DNA from: an uncultured Akkermansia sp.
Lineage (GTDB): Bacteria; Verrucomicrobiota; Verrucomicrobiia; Verrucomicrobiales; Akkermansiaceae
Direction of reading: 5' to 3'
DNA: 64,000 bases
NCBI GenBank assembly: GCA_905200945.1
Contig: CAJKMG010000012.1
Span: 1-64,000 of the forward strand
The notes beneath the pieces were generated by a model that saw only the letters and a program-made list of their open reading frames with translations, did not search any database and was not told the origin of the DNA. Shown here one piece after another: positions 48,605 through 56,786 of the stretch. A program made the position numbers and the translations under genes. Positions within the stretch are counted from its first letter, which is position 1; every line of letters starts with the position of its first letter.

Positions 48605-50176
48605 TTAATGACGGCGCGTGTTCCAGATAATCAGGGCGATCAGCAGTGCCAGCAGGGGGAGTCCGATATTCGTCAGGAGTTCCAAAACGCCCAGGGCGTT
48701 GCGGTCCAGATTCAGCTTGACGGTCAGGTCATGGCGGGAGCCGAGGCCGCGCAATTCTTCACGGTCCGTCATCCAGCCGATCAGCGTACGCATGAAATCC
48801 CTCTGTTCCGGTTTGATTTGCCGGGGCTGGAGCAGGTCCGTATTGCCAAGCAGAACCAGGCGCCCGGTAGTCTTGTTCTGGTTCACGTCCCCGGCATTCC
48901 CCCGGATGAGGGCCGCGCCGATCATCAGAGGGCCCGGATTATCTTCCCTTGCGTCGAACTGGGCAGGGAACTGGTTGTATTTGGTTTCTCCGTAATAATC
49001 CTCCGTTGTGACCAGGAGGGGGTATGGCGTAATGCGCTTCTGTTCCATGGCCGCGTTGTCGGAATCCAGAATGAGGGAGATGCTCTCCCCTTCCAGCCCG
49101 GTGCTGGAATTCCAGAATTCACGGGTGCAATTCAGGGAGGGGGCGAAAATGGAGTTAATTTCAAAAACGGAACGGCTGCCCCTGTTGCGGAGCATCACGC
49201 GGTCATTCTGGGGCCGTAGCCCCTGTTCGCGGAGAAAGCGGTAAAGCTGTTTGGGAGTGTCATTCTGGGGTTCCAGCATGATCAGAATGGCGGCGTTCGG
49301 GCGCGCCCAGTACCGCTGGAGCACTTCCGCCTCCTGCGGGGACAGATCATATTTGGAACCGATAATCATGAATCCTGCGGCGTCTTCCGGAATTTCTTCC
49401 AGACCGCTCATGCGGATGGGAACAAGCTGCAGGTTGACGGAACGGCAGATTTTGCCCAGCGTCGTGAAAATGCTTTCTTCCTGGTTGTTGCTCAGGGACT
49501 CGTTGAAGTTGCTCTTATCCGCCGCGATATAAATTTTACGAGGTTCGCCGTTGGCCGCTCCGTAAATGCCGGCAGTCATCATGTCTTCAATCTGGAGCGC
49601 CACTGCCTTCATGCTTTTGCCGTCCGGCCCGGGTGCGTATACTACGAAGGCGTCTCCGGGCAGGATGCGCACGTGGGCGGCGTCCGCCTGGGTGCCTTCA
49701 AACGTCTTGAGCGCTTTTTCCGTATCTTCCCGGGCATCAATGATGACCAGGTTCTTCTTGAATTCAATTCCGTAGATATTGGAGATTTCACGGGCCTTGT
49801 TCGGCTGGCGGAGGGGATCCACATACTCCACCTTCACCTTGCCGTTGGAATAACGTTCGTACTCCTCAAGCAGAGAACGCATGCGGGTGTAGTTCTGCGT
49901 GGTGCGCAGGAAAGCGAACGTGATTTTGACGGGGGTTTTGCGCTTCTGGATTTCCGGGGACTGGAGCATGTTGATGCTCTGACGGGAAATTTCATAACGC
50001 TGGTCTTCCGTCAGGTCCCGGCGGTAATACTCGTGGCAGCCTACGTAATTCAGGCATACGACGATAAGGAACAGCAGGAAAAGCTTGATCCAGGTCATCC
50101 AGGGGCGTTTGACCTTGCGGGCGGCGGGATGGGAGGCTTCCGTAGCCGCGGCGGGGGTGTCTGGTGTTTCGCTCAT
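48605..50176 (-). CDS. GldG-like ABC auxiliary protein
   Basis: 523 residues from MSETPDTPA (50176); the 20 upstream codons overlap the permease and are unlikely to be translated. There is a cytoplasmic Pro/Ala-rich N-terminus, one membrane helix (FLLFLIVVCLNYVG), a large periplasmic ABC_transp_aux domain (YRRDLTEDQRYEISRQSINML; VKVEYVDPLRQP) and a C-terminal membrane helix (IGLPLLALLIALIIW). In Bacteroidota, GldG acts with GldA and GldF in gliding; homologues are widespread in non-gliders. Here it follows the permease gene with 34 bases between, so they are co-expressed. Confidence 0.85.
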   Translation of the reverse strand: MSETPDTPAAATEASHPAARKVKRPWMTWIKLFLLFLIVVCLNYVGCHEYYRRDLTEDQRYEISRQSINMLQSPEIQKRKTPVKITFAFLRTTQNYTRMRSLLEEYERYSNGKVKVEYVDPLRQPNKAREISNIYGIEFKKNLVIIDAREDTEKALKTFEGTQADAAHVRILPGDAFVVYAPGPDGKSMKAVALQIEDMMTAGIYGAANGEPRKIYIAADKSNFNESLSNNQEESIFTTLGKICRSVNLQLVPIRMSGLEEIPEDAAGFMIIGSKYDLSPQEAEVLQRYWARPNAAILIMLEPQNDTPKQLYRFLREQGLRPQNDRVMLRNRGSRSVFEINSIFAPSLNCTREFWNSSTGLEGESISLILDSDNAAMEQKRITPYPLLVTTEDYYGETKYNQFPAQFDAREDNPGPLMIGAALIRGNAGDVNQNKTTGRLVLLGNTDLLQPRQIKPEQRDFMRTLIGWMTDREELRGLGSRHDLTVKLNLDRNALGVLELLTNIGLPLLALLIALIIWNTRRH

Positions 50177-50210
50177 AGATAAAAATGAAAAGTGGTGAAG
50201 GAGGGATGAG

Positions 50211-50993
50211 TCAGTGTTTCCAGCGGCGGTGGTCAATGATGCGGATGGTGACGGCCAGCGTCAGGACTGTCATGGTCAGGTAAAACACGACGGGGCGCGT
50301 GTCAACCAGCCCGGCGGAAAAGCGGTCCAGATGTTCCGAGCAGGACATGTAGTGGAAAATCCCCGCTGCGGGGAATTCCCCCCACACCACGGGAATCAGA
50401 CCCATGAAGAAAATCAGGACCAGCAGGCCGATGGTGATGATGCCGGAAATAATCTGGCTGCCCGTCATGGAGGAGGCGAAAATGCCGATGGCTGTGAACC
50501 AGGCGCCGACCAGCAGCAGAATGGCGTATGCCCCGGCCCAGTCCGCCAGGCGGTAAGGCAGAACCATGCCCGCGTCATATCCGTAAATCCACTGCACAAT
50601 CAGGTTGGACCAGTCCGCCAGGATGGGATAGAGAAGCATGGGCAGCCACAGGATGATGTAAAAGGCGTATGCGGAGAAGTATTTTCCCAGAACCACCTGC
50701 CATGTCTTGATGGGCGTGGTGAGCAGGGATTCCAGCGTTCCCGTCTTTTCCTCCTCCGCCAGGGAACGCATGGTGAGCAGAGGGAAGATGAACAGGAAGT
50801 AAAACCAGAACATGGGAGAATGCAGGATGAAGAACAGGATGCCTTCCTTCTGCGGGGCCAGTTGAAAAGCCTTCAGCGTGCCGGACAGGGAGACGCTCTG
50901 AAGGGCCATGACGAAAGCCAGGATAACCCATCCGTACGGAGTCATTACGTAGCTTCTGAGTTCTTTTCTGAAAATGGTAAGTACTGGAGACAT
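50211..50993 (-). CDS. ABC transporter permease, GldF/ABC-2 type
   Basis: 260 residues, six membrane helices (VILAFVMALQ, FWFYFLFIFPLL, AFYIILWLPMLLYP and others). The GldF-type block LAEEEKTGTLESLLTTPIKTWQVVLGK lies between helices 2 and 3. It is the membrane part of the transporter whose ATPase gene ends 56 bases upstream. ABC-2 permeases export diverse substrates; none can be named here. The nonpolar protein shows no substrate-binding motif. Confidence 0.88.
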   Translation of the reverse strand: MSPVLTIFRKELRSYVMTPYGWVILAFVMALQSVSLSGTLKAFQLAPQKEGILFFILHSPMFWFYFLFIFPLLTMRSLAEEEKTGTLESLLTTPIKTWQVVLGKYFSAYAFYIILWLPMLLYPILADWSNLIVQWIYGYDAGMVLPYRLADWAGAYAILLLVGAWFTAIGIFASSMTGSQIISGIITIGLLVLIFFMGLIPVVWGEFPAAGIFHYMSCSEHLDRFSAGLVDTRPVVFYLTMTVLTLAVTIRIIDHRRWKH

Positions 50994-51049
50994 GGGGAGA
51001 AAAGGGAAATGGGCGGTGGTGGATAGGCGGGGATGGAAAAAAGGGGGGG

Positions 51050-51985
51050 TTAATCTTTACGGGTCATTTCCACGAACACTTCTTCCAGCGTGGGGGTGTG
51101 GCGGTAAATATGGCGCAGGGGGCAGCCCTGTTCCGCAAGGAGGCGCGCAGCCTTTTCACGGGTATCCGTCCCGGCCTCCGCGCGTACGGTCAGCGTATGC
51201 CAGCCGTCGGCGTCCGTTCCTTCATGGATGACCTTCTTCACATGTTCCAGGTTTTCCAGTTTCCGCGTAATCAGGGCCAGGTCTCCCCGGAATTCCAGAG
51301 TAATCTTGCCGGCTGCCCGTAGATTGGCCGTCAGGTTGGAGGGGGTATCCGCTGCTTTGATAGTTCCCTGGTCAATGATGATGACCTTGTTGCAAATCAT
51401 TTCCACCTCACTGAGAATGTGGGTGGAAAGAATAATGGTATGGTTGGCCGCCAGACCTTTGATCAGTTCGCGTATCTGGCGTATCTGGTTGGGGTCGAGA
51501 CCGTTGGTAGGTTCGTCAAGGATCAGCAGGTCCGGTTCCCCCAGCAGGGCGTCCGCCAGGCCTACGCGCTGGCGGTAGCCTTTGGAAAGGGTGCGGATCA
51601 TCTTGCGGCGCACGGGATCCAGGCCGCATTGTTCTACAACCTTGGAGACGGCAGGCCAGATCTGCCTGGAAGAGATGCCTTTAAGCCTGGCGCGGAATTT
51701 CAGGTATTCCGTGACGCGCTGGTCGTCGTAAAGGGGCACGTGTTCCGGCAGGTAGCCCAGATGTTTGCGAGCCTCCAGGGGATTTTTCACAATGTCGAAC
51801 CCGGCAATCGTGGCTGTGCCGGAAGTGGGGGGCAGATAGCCGGTCAGCATGCGCAAAGTCGTGGTCTTGCCTGCGCCGTTCGGCCCCAGGAACCCTACGA
51901 TTTCCCCCTTTTCAATCTGGAAGGAGGCATTCTTTACCGCTTGAAAGCGGCCAAACTCTTTGGAAAGCTGGTCGGCGTGGATCAT
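51050..51985 (-). CDS. ABC transporter ATP-binding protein, GldA/CcmA type
   Basis: 311 residues. Walker A is GPNGAGKTT (about residues 34-42), the signature LSKGYRQRVGLADALLG (with Lys for the usual Gly, common in this group), Walker B LLILDEPTNGLDP and the switch His in ILSTHIL. A C-terminal regulatory domain of about 90 residues follows. It energises the permease encoded 56 bases downstream, together with GldG-like and DUF4340 proteins. First gene of the operon, 149 bases downstream of dnaA. Confidence 0.92.
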   Translation of the reverse strand: MIHADQLSKEFGRFQAVKNASFQIEKGEIVGFLGPNGAGKTTTLRMLTGYLPPTSGTATIAGFDIVKNPLEARKHLGYLPEHVPLYDDQRVTEYLKFRARLKGISSRQIWPAVSKVVEQCGLDPVRRKMIRTLSKGYRQRVGLADALLGEPDLLILDEPTNGLDPNQIRQIRELIKGLAANHTIILSTHILSEVEMICNKVIIIDQGTIKAADTPSNLTANLRAAGKITLEFRGDLALITRKLENLEHVKKVIHEGTDADGWHTLTVRAEAGTDTREKAARLLAEQGCPLRHIYRHTPTLEEVFVEMTRKD

Positions 51986-52134
51986 GGAATCAATGGGAAC
52001 AGGGTGATTCTAATCCAAACCGCTTTCGCCTCAAGCTTATTCTCCCCTGCGCCGCGGAAGCGCTTCTTCCGCTTGAAAAGCCAGGGGCATTCAACGGGAC
52101 CATGCTTTTCCAGCAGGGCTGGAGGGAAGGAAAA

Positions 52135-53541
52135 TCAATCCCTCAACTCCTCTTCCAGCCTCTGGACGATATCCCTCACGCGCACATCCTCTTCCATACG
52201 GGAGGCGACCAGCTTGTTCGCATGGATGACGGTGCCGTGATCCCGGCCGCCGAACGCCTGGCCGATATCTTTCAGGGAGCGTTCCGTCAGACGGCGGCTC
52301 AAGTACATGGCGATCTGGCGCGGAAAGGCGATGCTGTTGGGGCGGCGCTTGCCGGTCAGGTCGCTGACCTTGAGTTCGTAAAAATCCGCCACGCGCTTCT
52401 GGATGGAATCCACGGTCAGGATGCGGCTTGTTTCTTCCCGCAGGATGTCGCGTAAAAGCTGCTCAATTTTGGCGATGTCAGGCATGTCTCCGGACAGGGA
52501 AGTAAAGGTGGCTACACGGAGCAGTGCTCCTTCCAGCCGGCGCACGCTCTTCTGGATGCGGCTGGCCAGAAACTCCAGAATTTCGTCGGATACGTTCATG
52601 CCGGCCCGGTCGCGCTTGCTGCGCAGGATCTCCAGCCGTGCATTGTCGTCCGGAAGGTTCAATTCTACCGTAAGGCCTGATTCCAGACGCGCCGCCAGCC
52701 GGGGGTCCAGATTGGAAATATCGCATGCGGCGGCATCCGCGCAAATCACGATGGTTTTGTGGGCATGGAACAGTTCGTCAAACGTATGCAGGAATTCTTC
52801 CACCGTTTTTTCCTTGCCGGAGATAAATTGCACGTCGTCCACCAGCAGGACGTCTGCCTTGCGGTACTTGCGGCGCAGTTTGGTGAAGCTTTGTCCGTTC
52901 TGGGTCCGGGAAGCGTCAATAAATTCATTGGCGAACTGTTCGCCCGTGACGTACACCACATTTGTGGATGAATCCTGATGGAGCACCTCATGGCCAATGG
53001 CCTGGAGCAGATGGGTTTTGCCAACGCCGGATTTACCGTACAGGAAAAGTGGATTGAACAGGGCCCGTTCCGACTGGGCGACGGACAGTCCGGCCTGGTA
53101 CGCAAAACGGCTGTCCTCATACACCACGAACGAATCGAACGTATATAAGTCATTCAGGCATGCCCTGGCGGCCGATGTACGCTGTTTTTTGACCGGTGCG
53201 GCCGGGGAATCCGCCGCCTGCGGCGTTTTGGCCCGGGAAGAAGCTTTTTGCGGCTGGCCTTCTGCAGCGGGCATGGAAGCCACTTCATCCGTGCAGACGA
53301 ATTTGATCTGGCGTTCCGTGCCCAGAGCCAGCATGGCGGCCTGCTTCAGCTCCGGCGTATAGCTGTTTTCCACCCAGAGGGCGGCCATAGGATCGTCGCA
53401 CACCAGCGTCAGCGCCTTCCCTGAATCCTCCAGCAGGGAAAACTTGGGAAACCACAATCCATAAACCTCCGGGGACATGATTGTTTGCAAGGCTCCCGTG
53501 ATTTTGGACCAGGTGGCTGACAGTTCTGATGGCGGCGTCAT
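52135..53541 (-). CDS. dnaA: Chromosomal replication initiator protein DnaA
   Basis: 468 residues. Domain I is at the N-terminus (WSKITGALQTIMSPEVYGLWF), then a Pro/Ala/Lys-rich linker, the AAA+ domain III with Walker A YGKSGVGKTHLL and Walker B DVLLVDDVQFI, the box VII-type arginine region, and DNA-binding domain IV with the DnaA signature LKDIGQAFGGRDHGTVIHA. It binds DnaA boxes and opens the origin. No cluster of good DnaA boxes was seen nearby, so the origin may lie elsewhere. The upstream region carries a structured element (separate entry). A GC-rich hairpin at 52054-52072 lies after its stop. Confidence 0.97.
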   Translation of the reverse strand: MTPPSELSATWSKITGALQTIMSPEVYGLWFPKFSLLEDSGKALTLVCDDPMAALWVENSYTPELKQAAMLALGTERQIKFVCTDEVASMPAAEGQPQKASSRAKTPQAADSPAAPVKKQRTSAARACLNDLYTFDSFVVYEDSRFAYQAGLSVAQSERALFNPLFLYGKSGVGKTHLLQAIGHEVLHQDSSTNVVYVTGEQFANEFIDASRTQNGQSFTKLRRKYRKADVLLVDDVQFISGKEKTVEEFLHTFDELFHAHKTIVICADAAACDISNLDPRLAARLESGLTVELNLPDDNARLEILRSKRDRAGMNVSDEILEFLASRIQKSVRRLEGALLRVATFTSLSGDMPDIAKIEQLLRDILREETSRILTVDSIQKRVADFYELKVSDLTGKRRPNSIAFPRQIAMYLSRRLTERSLKDIGQAFGGRDHGTVIHANKLVASRMEEDVRVRDIVQRLEEELRD

Positions 53542-54070
53542 TGTTATTGGAAATAAAAGATGTTGCTGGTTAGAAATAGCCGTAAGGCGTTCCGTCCCGC
53601 TACGAGGCCGCCCGCGGATGGAACCGGATCAGGTTCATCCGCAGCCGTGACAGCTCGTGGCGTCCATCGGGGTGGAGAAGGCAAACTCATCCGCTTTCAG
53701 CTCAACACCCCGGTTGACGGGAGCGCCAAATTACTGATTTGCGTCTGAGGAAAAAATATCTTTTTGAAACAGCGCGAGTCATCGTTCTGCGGCTCTACGT
53801 TCCACGGGGGTTCCACATGAAAAAATATTTTGTTCTTGCTTCCTCCGATAATTTAGTCCTCCTGAGTATATTTTCTGTATGACATTGTTAATTACTCATC
53901 ATCAATGTGTTGTTGTTTTGTTACTGGCCTGGGTGACGAAAAGTGCATGATTACGCCGCCGGAAATCAACCACTTACAGGGACCGGAACGGAACTGCCCG
54001 GGAAGATGCAGGAGGGAGGCGGTCCGCATGGTTGACAACGGCCGTCCGGAAACCTAACGTGGGCTGCATC
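53542..54070. other. Non-coding region between dnaA and the Nudix gene
   Basis: 529 bases with no credible gene. The half next to dnaA is GC-rich and highly structured (53602-53727). The half from about 53750 to 53950 is AT-rich with runs such as GAAAAAATATTTTG and could unwind easily, which is of interest this close to dnaA, but DnaA boxes of the TTATCCACA type were not found in it. Confidence 0.5.
53602..53727. promoter_or_regulatory. Two-hairpin structured element upstream of dnaA
   Basis: Two long imperfect hairpins follow each other. The first pairs ACGAG (53602-53606) with CTCGT (53654-53658) and inside it GCCCGCGGATGGAACC with GGTTCATCCGCAGCC around a 6-7 base loop. The second pairs GGCGTCC (53659) with GGGAGCGCC (ending 53727) and GGGGTG (53669-53674) with CACCCC (53706-53711). 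On the minus strand this would lie in the dnaA leader, on the plus strand it could be a small RNA. No known riboswitch or RNA family fits. Confidence 0.5.
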
Positions 54071-54631
54071 ATGGAACAAATGGAACAGCCAGGGGAAGCA
54101 TGCCTGTCTCTCTACCGGGGGAAATTTCTGGAACTTCTGAAAGAGGGGAGGTGGGAATACGTGCGCCGGGTTAATGCCAGCGGAGCCGTCATGATCGTGG
54201 CCGTGACGAAAGAAGGAGAACTGCTGCTGGTGGAAGAATACCGCGTTCCCCTGCATGCCCGGACCGTAGGGCTGCCTGCGGGCATTTCCGGGGATGAAGG
54301 GGAGGAAAGCACGCTGCAATCCGCCCGGCGTGAACTTGAAGAGGAAACCGGATACCGGGCGGACTCCTGGACGTATCTTTTTGCGGGGCCTTCTTCCCCA
54401 GGATTGACTACGGAAATGGTATCCTTCTATCTGGCGGAAGACCTGCATCGAATATCGGCAGGAGGCGGTGTGGCCCATGAAAATATTACTGTGCACCGCA
54501 TTCCTCTTCCTCAGGTGCATGACTGGCTGATGGAGCAGATGGGACAGGGAAAAGTGGTGGACCCGAAAATCTTTATGGGCCTCTATTTCCTGTCCTGCTG
54601 CGGCAATGGCATGGGACAGAAGGCATCATAA
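54071..54631 (+). CDS. Nudix hydrolase, ADP-ribose pyrophosphatase-like
   Basis: 186 residues from MEQMEQPGEA (54071). The Nudix box is complete: GISGDEGEESTLQSARRELEEETGY (written in two parts: GISGDEGEE at about residue 76, then RRELEEETGY), preceded by the family Pro-Ala-Gly (GLPAG). This spacing and the GPSSPGLTTE stretch after the box match ADP-ribose pyrophosphatases, which cleave ADP-ribose and similar nucleotide sugars. It is alone, with the CAT-anticodon tRNA 211 bases downstream on the same strand. Confidence 0.85.
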   Translation: MEQMEQPGEACLSLYRGKFLELLKEGRWEYVRRVNASGAVMIVAVTKEGELLLVEEYRVPLHARTVGLPAGISGDEGEESTLQSARRELEEETGYRADSWTYLFAGPSSPGLTTEMVSFYLAEDLHRISAGGGVAHENITVHRIPLPQVHDWLMEQMGQGKVVDPKIFMGLYFLSCCGNGMGQKAS

Positions 54632-54841
54632 TGTCCTGTGCCGTAAATGCCCGCATGCAGGAAACGGCATGGGACACAGGCTGTATGAAACGGTTGAGTG
54701 AAAAATGATTCATCCGTAATGATTTCCCTGGAGGGAAAGGCGGGTTGCCGTGATAAAATGCTCCTGATCCATAAAAAAATCTGGACATTCTTTCCGATCC
54801 GGGTTAAATATTTCCCCGCCTTACGGCATCAACCACTTAAC

Positions 54842-54916
<75 letters not shown>

Positions 54917-54922
54917 TCTTCA

Positions 54923-54954
54923 AAGCCCCTTAAATCCAACGGTTTAAGGGGCTT
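54923..54954 (+). terminator. Stem-loop terminator after the tRNA
   Basis: A perfect 12-bp stem AAGCCCCTTAAA/TTTAAGGGGCTT with an 8-base loop begins 7 bases after the tRNA CCA end. The T-tract after it is weak (GTTACTTTTA). Confidence 0.75.
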
Positions 54955-55610
54955 GTTACTTTTAGTGCATATATTGCACATCATGCTGGAAAACAGTGAA
55001 AAAGGGTATCATATGGTCAAAAAAGCATGCACAATGATGCACAGCTTGATTGACAATTGGAAGCCTCCCCCCGGCACTTTCCGCCCTGGAAAACCGTGGA
55101 GTACTGTTATTCCGGTGCACATATCCACACGGGGATATGAATGTTGGATTGGAATCCCGCTTGTGAGAAGCTGCGTTTTCTTTTCTCAGGATTTTGCCGT
55201 TCAGGATGCCGCATGAAGTGAAGGATCCGATACCGGACAGGTACTGGAAAATAAAAAACCGCATTGTTTTTGAAAATCCGGCGGAGGGGGGGAAATGGGT
55301 TTTAGATGCTGCGGCGCATCATCAGAGCAGCTAAACCCGAAAGGCTCGGAGAAGCCGTAGCCGGGGACGGATTAAAAATCCGCATAATTCTTTTTAAGTT
55401 ATGTGGTTATTTTATAAGATTTTTATTATCAAATTATTGTTGATGATATTTTTTTCGGCGGGCAGAAAATTTCAGGAGGAAAAGAAAAATGGAAGACCTT
55501 TCCCGAATTTACTATATACCCTTTAACGAGAGACGGGAATAGCTACCCGTCCATTTGGTGCAGGGAATTCCGCCCATAAGCAGGAATGGGGCAGATAGGT
55601 AAATAGAAAA
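54955..55610. other. 656-base intergenic region
   Basis: No convincing gene. A small palindrome GTGCATATATTGCAC is at 54965-54979. One sequence resembles a single DnaA box (ATATCCACA near 55123). A GC-rich patch near 55340-55375 is followed by AT-rich DNA (55380-55450), and GACGGG/CCCGTC forms a hairpin at about 55533-55553, 60 bases beyond the acetyltransferase stop, where it may act as terminator. Confidence 0.45.
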
Positions 55611-56711
55611 CTATTTCAGCCTTAACCCGAAAACCCCGGATTTGCGCCCGCTGAGTTCCAGAGTGCGCAGGCGTTCCGGAGGAAGGCTGTCGCGGGAAAA
55701 TTCCGCGTAATGCATGCGGTCCCGGAAGTAATGGACGGCGCTTTGGGAGAGGGCAAAGATGAATTCCATCCCCATTTCCTCCGCTTTTCTTTTGGCAAAT
55801 TCACATAGTGCGCGGCCATAGCCGCGTCCTTCATGGCGGTGCTTGATGTACAGGCAGCCCAGTTCCGCGCTGTGGTGCTCCGGGTAGGGATAAACGGCAA
55901 CGCAGCCCACGATGCTGTCGTCCAGGGTCAGCACGTAGTAACTGTCCATTCTGGCGGCAATGTCTTCGTAATTCCGGTTGACCAGTTTGGAGTCCACCAC
56001 GGAACGGGCGATCATGGAGAGAAGCTCCGGAATATCTTCTTCTTTCAGCGGGCGTATTTCCCGGTAGGAGTCCGTGTGAACCATGGTACCTACGCCTTCT
56101 TCGGAGAAAAGTTCCTCCACCAGCACGCCGCGCATTTTCCCGTCCAGCAGGTGTACGCGGGGGATTCCCGCCCGGCAGGCTTCCGCCGCCTGGTCAAGCA
56201 GTTCGCGGTGGGTTACGTTTCCTGCCAGCTCCGCTACTTCCGATTCCAGAATGGCGGCAATGGGGCGTCCGTCCAGGGACGGAACCTTGTGGTCATTGAG
56301 CAGGGCGATGTATTTGGAGGCTCCCAGGCTGAAAGCCATATGGACGGATTCCGGGTCAAAGGAGCCGGAACGGCCGGAAGCCACCACGGGAATTTGGTGA
56401 CGCCCCAGGATTTCCCGGACTCTTTCCCGGACAAGCTGGCCGCCTTTTAACGGGGCTTCCACCAGGGCGGAGCGCATTTCACAGACGCGCGTGTGTTCGT
56501 ACAGCGCGGAGGCGTCCGCCCCTTCCACAATCAGAACGGGCCTGACGCCTATTTCCTGCAGTACGTCCAGGTCCAGCAGGGCATCCACCAATTCCCCGGA
56601 ATCCACCAGGGGGCGTTCCACGTGCACGGCAAAGATTTTATCCCTGAAGTACGGAACATACTCCAGCACGGAACGGACATTGGCGGATTTGTTGGGAGGG
56701 AGCGTAGCCAA
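55611..56711 (-). CDS. ArgA-type amino-acid N-acetyltransferase with short kinase-like domain
   Basis: 366 residues. The N-terminal half (residues 1-220) is a degenerate amino-acid-kinase domain (FAVHVERPLVDSGELVDALLDL; PRVHLLDGKMRGVLVEELFSEEGVGTMV, the latter typical of N-acetylglutamate synthase), and the C-terminal half is a GNAT domain with the acetyl-CoA loop HRHEGRGYGRALCEF. ArgA enzymes start arginine synthesis from glutamate and are about 440 residues; here the kinase-like part is some 70 residues shorter. The arginine-binding site may therefore differ. An alternative is another amino-acid acetyltransferase. Confidence 0.8.
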   Translation of the reverse strand: MATLPPNKSANVRSVLEYVPYFRDKIFAVHVERPLVDSGELVDALLDLDVLQEIGVRPVLIVEGADASALYEHTRVCEMRSALVEAPLKGGQLVRERVREILGRHQIPVVASGRSGSFDPESVHMAFSLGASKYIALLNDHKVPSLDGRPIAAILESEVAELAGNVTHRELLDQAAEACRAGIPRVHLLDGKMRGVLVEELFSEEGVGTMVHTDSYREIRPLKEEDIPELLSMIARSVVDSKLVNRNYEDIAARMDSYYVLTLDDSIVGCVAVYPYPEHHSAELGCLYIKHRHEGRGYGRALCEFAKRKAEEMGMEFIFALSQSAVHYFRDRMHYAEFSRDSLPPERLRTLELSGRKSGVFGLRLK

Positions 56712-56729
56712 GGCGGACCGGAAGTTTGG

Positions 56730-56765
56730 GGCCGGGGAAAACGGACATTCCCGTTTCCCCCGGCC
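56730..56765. terminator. GC-rich stem-loop between secA and the acetyltransferase gene
   Basis: The stem GGCCGGGGAAAACGG/CCGTTTCCCCCGGCC (one bulge) encloses a 6-base loop 22 bases beyond the secA stop. Without a T-run it is a strong hairpin but an uncertain terminator. It could instead stabilise the 3' end of the secA mRNA. Confidence 0.5.
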
Positions 56766-56786
56766 TGTAAGTGATGCGCGGCTTTT

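Noticed and set aside
53600..53660. SRP RNA (4.5S) on the plus strand
   Set aside because: GGATCAGGT and GCAGCC recall the SRP core, but the GGAA tetraloop and the conserved internal loop between them are absent.
53560..53750. TPP riboswitch upstream of dnaA
   Set aside because: The minus strand has GGGGTG, GCTGAAA and GAACCTGATCCGG, words of the THI element, but CTGAGA is mutated, the order and spacing to ACCC are wrong, and CCTGATC lies in a hairpin loop. The downstream gene has no thiamine role.
54953..55216. An 87-codon plus-strand gene after the CAT-anticodon tRNA
   Set aside because: It starts inside the tRNA terminator and has no family-like sequence.
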